Shown: positions 15,776 to 17,447 of the stretch, piece by piece
How the letters are laid out: each line of letters begins with the position of its first letter
Position numbering within the stretch: position 1 is the stretch's first letter
Source of the DNA: Methylotenera_A sp046598525
GTDB taxonomy: Bacteria > Pseudomonadota > Gammaproteobacteria > Burkholderiales > Methylophilaceae
Reading direction: 5' to 3'
Assembly (NCBI GenBank): GCA_046598525.1
Contig: JBKJIJ010000009.1
Span: forward strand, 1-17,447
Length of the DNA stretch: 17,447 nucleotides
Notes under the pieces: model-generated
The model's database searches: none
What the model was told of the DNA's origin: nothing
The model's input: the letters and a program-made list of their open reading frames with translations, nothing else
Made by a program: the position numbers and the translations under genes

Positions 15776-17447
15776 TTAAGCAACAATCGCATCTAAGTCG
15801 GTACGGTCATAAAAACGATGTTGTGCAATGGCATTTACAAATCGCTCTATAAAGGCTTTATCCACCGTTTCACCAAGCTCAACAATAACCCCTGGCCCTT
15901 TAAATTGCGGGGTTTCAGCATCAGCAGTTTCAGCTTTTGGCAACTCGGCTTTATGCAATAACATTGCGCCGCCATCGCTGGCTGCAATGGCTTTTGCATG
16001 TTTGTACGCTTCTTTTACAAACAATATGGCGTTGGCATCTTTGCATAAATCGTTAGCACTTGTTTCATCCCCCGGCACAAATACCGCATCAAATAAAACA
16101 GAAGAAACCGTTGGCAAGCTATGATCAATGTGCAAAGTTTCACCTTCGTTGCTGGTTACAGTACCCAGTTTTGGCGCCAGCAATTTAACGACAGCACCTT
16201 GGGCTTCAAGCGCTTTTCGTACCGCGTTAACCACGGCACTATCCACATGGTTGCTCACTAAAATCGCCACTTTGCGACCAGTGATACCCGTGCTTGGAAC
16301 ATCAGCCATGCTTAAGGCGCTCTCTTTACTCGGTTTATTGGTATAGGGCACATCGTCATGGCCTAATGGCGGCTCTGGCAACAGCATATTTAAGCCATCA
16401 GCCACGCGCTGTGCTAGTAGTGAGTTTACTTGTGTCAGATTTGACACCATGCGTTCGCGTATCGCTGGCACTTCTACTTTAGCTAGCTCAAAACAAAATG
16501 CGTCCACAATGTGGTCTTTTTCCCAATCGGATTGACTGCGCCAAAATAAGGCGGCTTGCGAAAAGTGGTCAGCAAAACTGGGGCTGCGTGCGCGGATTTT
16601 GTTGCCTTCCATGGCTTCTGGATGGCTAGCAAATCCGCCTTGCTCCCAAGGGCGTTGCATTGGGCAACCGCCACCTAATGAGTTTGGTTCATAGCTCACT
16701 CTGCCTTTTACAATGGCTTGGCGCATATGACCATCGCGCTGGTTGTTGTGCACTTCAGCAATCGGTTTATTAATCGGCAACTCATGAAAATTAGCACTGC
16801 CTAATCGCGATAATTGCGTATCGGAATACGAAAATAAGCGGCCTTGCAATAATGGGTCATTACTAAAATCAATGCCGGGCACTAAATGGCCAGGGTGAAA
16901 AGCCACTTGCTCGGTTTCGGCAAAGTAGTTATCTGGGTTGCGGTTCAAGGTCATTTTGCCGATGATTTGCACTGGCACCATGGATTCTGGAATCAGCTTT
17001 GTGGCGTCTAATAAATCAAATTCAAATTTGTGCTCATCTTCTTCTGGCACTATTTGCACGCCTAATTCCCATGCTGGGTATTGGCCTTTGTCAATCGATT
17101 CCCACAAATTGCGCCTGTGAAAATCCGCGTCTTTACCCGCTAGTTTTACCGCTTCATCCCACACTAATGAGTGCACGCCTGCGACTGGTTTCCAGTGAAA
17201 TTTAACAAAGCTGGATTTGCCATTGGCATCAATAAAGCGAAACGTATGCACGCCAAATCCTTCCATATCGGCAAAGCTACGCGGAATACCGCGGTCACTC
17301 ATCACCCACATAATGGTATGCGTGGTTTCTGGCACTAATGAAATAAAATCCCAAAATGTATCGTGCGCAGAAGACGCTTGCGGAATCTCGTTATGCGGCT
17401 CTGGCTTTACAGAATGAACCAAATCGGGGAATTTAATGGCATCTTGC
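15776..17447 (-). CDS. katE: Clade-2 (HPII-type) catalase, N-terminus beyond the window
   Basis: The reading frame is open to the window edge, where it encodes QDAIKFPDLVHSVKPEP, an internal catalase segment; the N-terminal arm and the distal heme His/Asn are therefore outside. What remains (about 557 residues) aligns by eye with the second two-thirds of E. coli HPII. Present are FHPGH (about 16889-16903), RLFSYSDTQLSRLG with the proximal heme-ligand Tyr (codon 16826-16828), the NQRDG and YEPNS segments, a helical domain (ARSPSFADHFSQAALFW), and a C-terminal flavodoxin/DJ-1-like domain of about 150 residues (from GRKVAILVSNHVDSA) that marks large-subunit catalases. The first His of FHPGH corresponds to the HPII residue cross-linked to the heme-ligand Tyr. 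It breaks down hydrogen peroxide in the cytoplasm. Its promoter is not in the window, and no clear terminator follows its stop. Confidence 0.96.
   Translation of the reverse strand, partial: QDAIKFPDLVHSVKPEPHNEIPQASSAHDTFWDFISLVPETTHTIMWVMSDRGIPRSFADMEGFGVHTFRFIDANGKSSFVKFHWKPVAGVHSLVWDEAVKLAGKDADFHRRNLWESIDKGQYPAWELGVQIVPEEDEHKFEFDLLDATKLIPESMVPVQIIGKMTLNRNPDNYFAETEQVAFHPGHLVPGIDFSNDPLLQGRLFSYSDTQLSRLGSANFHELPINKPIAEVHNNQRDGHMRQAIVKGRVSYEPNSLGGGCPMQRPWEQGGFASHPEAMEGNKIRARSPSFADHFSQAALFWRSQSDWEKDHIVDAFCFELAKVEVPAIRERMVSNLTQVNSLLAQRVADGLNMLLPEPPLGHDDVPYTNKPSKESALSMADVPSTGITGRKVAILVSNHVDSAVVNAVRKALEAQGAVVKLLAPKLGTVTSNEGETLHIDHSLPTVSSVLFDAVFVPGDETSANDLCKDANAILFVKEAYKHAKAIAASDGGAMLLHKAELPKAETADAETPQFKGPGVIVELGETVDKAFIERFVNAIAQHRFYDRTDLDAIVA

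Noticed and set aside
17420..17447. Catalase treated as a complete gene starting at TTG 17422
   Set aside because: The frame continues to the window edge and encodes conserved catalase residues, so the gene is cut by the window and not truncated in the genome.
1..17447. CRISPR arrays, insertion sequences, prophage or toxin-antitoxin genes
   Set aside because: No regularly spaced repeats, transposase or integrase motifs, or small paired genes were seen on either strand.

Overview
The window reads as ordinary chromosomal DNA of an AT-rich Gram-negative bacterium. Secreted and inner-membrane proteins, a periplasmic-glucan-type synthase, a GAF-PAS-GGDEF-EAL signalling protein and a large-subunit catalase all point to Pseudomonadota. 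A betaproteobacterium such as a Methylophilaceae-like methylotroph is my guess from gene flavour and base composition; nothing in the window proves it. I see no insertion sequence, integrase, phage gene, CRISPR array or toxin-antitoxin pair.

Left part (1-5858), genes on alternating strands: a complete tRNA-Glu(UUC) (+); a small secreted protein of unknown function (-); a TolB/FlgO-like TPR protein with a putative DNA-binding N-terminus (+); a divergent Crp/Fnr-type regulator (-); and a dual-domain cyclic-di-GMP enzyme (+). The three places where transcription converges (118-226, 2492-2561, 5803-5858) each hold a perfect or near-perfect dyad able to act as a terminator. The two divergent spaces (713-883 and 3258-3510) hold dyads that could be operators. 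The second is the richer, with three separate inverted repeats between the Crp/Fnr gene and the GGDEF-EAL gene.

Right part (5859-17447), all on the minus strand: reading in the direction of transcription, a clade-2 (HPII/KatE-type) catalase whose N-terminus lies beyond the window, a six-helix YihY/BrkB membrane protein, and an 8.8-kb gene for a cyclic beta-1,2-glucan synthase (GT84 plus GH94, NdvB/ChvB/Cgs type) that occupies half the window. No dedicated glucan exporter (NdvA/ChvA-type ABC transporter) or glucan-modifying enzyme lies beside the synthase here. Catalase, BrkB protein and periplasmic glucan would all suit an envelope or stress role, but co-transcription is not shown: gaps are 64 and 163 bp.

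No gene-free stretch exceeds 300 bp; the longest (3258-3510, 253 bp) is described below. I found no convincing undescribed system. The best leads are the dyad-rich Crp/Fnr-GGDEF intergenic region, a perfect 14-bp inverted repeat inside the TPR gene, the architecture of that TPR protein, and the isolated giant glucan synthase with a non-ATG start.
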